Shown here one piece after another: positions 62,860-64,000 of a stretch of DNA of 64,000 nt (the first letter of the stretch is position 1; every line of letters starts with the position of its first letter). The translations under genes and the position numbers were made by a program. This DNA comes from Pseudemcibacter aquimaris (GTDB lineage: Bacteria; Pseudomonadota; Alphaproteobacteria; Sphingomonadales; Emcibacteraceae): contig NZ_CP079800.1 in assembly GCF_028869115.1 (NCBI RefSeq), forward strand, positions 2,889,501 through 2,953,500, given 5' to 3'. The notes beneath the pieces were generated by a model that ran no database searches, was not told the origin of the DNA, and saw nothing but the letters and a program-made list of their open reading frames with translations.

Positions 62860-64000
62860 TTGAGCGAGTATCAGAATAAAGTCTTTTGGCATCAAAATGT
62901 AGATTTTCATATTGATAAAAAACCTCTTGAAAGTTCATCAGACATCGTCATTGTGGGCGCTGGGTTCACGGGGCTTGCGACCGCACTTCATCTACTCCGC
63001 GCGGGAAAATCCGTCACAATATTCGATGCCATGACAATTGGCGAAGGGGCAAGCGGTAAAAATGGCGGCATGGTCGGCCCAAGCCTTCATAAACTTGGAC
63101 TTGCTGGACTTACAAACGCATACGGCCGTCAAAAAGCATTAGAAATATTACAAGAAGGCATGACGGCCATTTCCTATTTTCAGGAATTCATTGCTGAAGA
63201 AAATATTGATTGCGACCTAAAAATGACGGGTCGATTTCGCGGTGTCACCAATGAACAAGCATTAGAGGGGGTAAAACGTGATAGTGAAAACCTGCTCGCG
63301 CTTGATGGCTTTAAATATGACGTCGTCGAAAAGCAAAACGTCCATGATGAAATCGGGTCTGATCTTTACCAAGGTGGGGTAATTTATCATCAGGATGGCG
63401 GCTTACAACCTTATAAGCTTGTGACATCACTGGCGACAAAAGTGACCGAACTGGGCGGTATCATTCATGAAAACACCCGCGTAAGCGACATCACCAAAAC
63501 ACCAAACGGATTTCAAGTTGAAACGACCATCGGTACTGTTAGTGCTGGTGATGTTGTTGTGGCTAGTAATGCCTATACCAAAAAATTTGGTGGCAATTAT
63601 TCCAAATGGTTCTCGAAAAGGTTATTACCGATAACATCTGCAATGATCGCGACGGAAGAACTTCCGAAAGATACCATTGACAGGTTTTTCCCGAAGAAAC
63701 GTATGCATGGCGGCAATCATAGACTGGTGCAATATTACCGTGCTAGTCCGGATCATAAACGTGTCCTTTTTGGTGCACGTGGGCCGGACAGATTAGATAG
63801 AGCCGATAAAAACGGCCCCGTTTTAAAAGAACATCTTTGTAAAATTTTCCCTGAACTGGAAAATGTCAAAATCGATTATTCATGGTCTGGGCGTGTTGCT
63901 TATACGTTTGATCATACACCCCATCTTGGAATACAGGACGGCATATATTACGCGATCGGATATTGCGGTTCCGGCGTCACCAGATCAATATACCTCGCCC
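62860..64000 (+). CDS. DadA/PuuB-type FAD-dependent amine oxidoreductase (cut by window edge)
   Basis: The frame is open to the window end (380 codons from TTG 62860). I prefer TTG because a perfect aaggag ribosome binding site ends six bases before it; an in-frame ATG at 62839 lies upstream of that site. Motifs are the N-terminal FAD-binding SDIVIVGAGFTGLATALHLL, the glycine-rich GEGASGKNGGMVGPS and, near the visible end, YAIGYCGSGVTR. It belongs to the DAO family (D-amino acid, sarcosine or gamma-glutamylputrescine oxidases). The substrate is unknown. Confidence 0.88.
   Translation, partial: MSEYQNKVFWHQNVDFHIDKKPLESSSDIVIVGAGFTGLATALHLLRAGKSVTIFDAMTIGEGASGKNGGMVGPSLHKLGLAGLTNAYGRQKALEILQEGMTAISYFQEFIAEENIDCDLKMTGRFRGVTNEQALEGVKRDSENLLALDGFKYDVVEKQNVHDEIGSDLYQGGVIYHQDGGLQPYKLVTSLATKVTELGGIIHENTRVSDITKTPNGFQVETTIGTVSAGDVVVASNAYTKKFGGNYSKWFSKRLLPITSAMIATEELPKDTIDRFFPKKRMHGGNHRLVQYYRASPDHKRVLFGARGPDRLDRADKNGPVLKEHLCKIFPELENVKIDYSWSGRVAYTFDHTPHLGIQDGIYYAIGYCGSGVTRSIYLA

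Noticed and set aside
1-64000. CRISPR arrays and insertion sequences
   Set aside because: I saw no regularly spaced repeats of 25-40 bases and no transposase ORF with flanking inverted repeats.

Overview
The window reads as one stretch of a low-GC alphaproteobacterial chromosome. The main evidence is the rpoD-tRNA(CAU) neighbourhood, the dnaG-rpoD pair, the DUF3126 and DUF6356 families, the split YeeE-type sulfur transporters and the PhoX and QueG homologues. A marine member near Kordiimonadales or Emcibacterales would fit, but this is inference with low confidence. Most of the window is ordinary, densely packed chromosome. There is no CRISPR array, insertion sequence or prophage.

Layout. 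0-5.3 kb holds carA (partial), a YqeY protein, dnaG, rpoD and a CAU tRNA. 5.4-18.2 kb holds a methyltransferase, a PhoX-like protein, a peptide-deformylase homologue with altered active-site motifs, an ECF sigma/anti-sigma operon, a SYLF protein, an acyltransferase divergent from a LytTR regulator with three 21-bp-spaced repeats between them, an NHL protein, a chemoreceptor and two near-identical secreted TonB C-terminal-domain proteins. 18.2-23.1 kb holds a cation transporter, GST, QueG, TPR protein, SDR and hydrolase. 23.3-36.8 kb is the translation block thrS, infC (ATA start), rpmI-rplT, pheS-pheT and lepA. It is interrupted by a probable small RNA and by OMP, DUF1330, LysR, CsaA and TraB genes. 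rpmF follows.

37.9-40.55 kb is a decayed integrative element at tRNA-Ser(GGA): a tyrosine recombinase gene with a one-base frame break at a run of six A, followed by small gene remnants including a probable PD-(D/E)XK nuclease piece. 40.5-49.2 kb holds an ankyrin protein, a complete six-gene TonB energy-transduction operon (DUF3450, TtpC-like, ExbB, ExbD, TonB, TPR) and a MASE1/CHASE-like histidine kinase. 49.2-54.4 kb holds a sirtuin, thioredoxin-like protein, FAD-linked oxidase, Lrp regulator, sulfur-transport pair and a BetI-like TetR regulator.

The most coherent accessory unit is 54.4-61.8 kb. A four-gene operon (two tandem CrtI/PYROXD2-like flavoproteins, a GcvT-like tetrahydrofolate enzyme, purU) is divergent from a TetR regulator and a Rieske oxygenase whose bridging residue is Glu, as in CntA/GbcA enzymes. 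Together they look like an oxidative N-demethylation pathway that passes one-carbon units through folate to formate. The Rieske gene carries an inverted repeat (TTGTACA-TT-TGTACAA) just upstream. The window ends with a receiver/HPt-like pair, in which the HPt protein lacks the phosphorylatable His, and a DadA-type oxidoreductase cut by the window edge.
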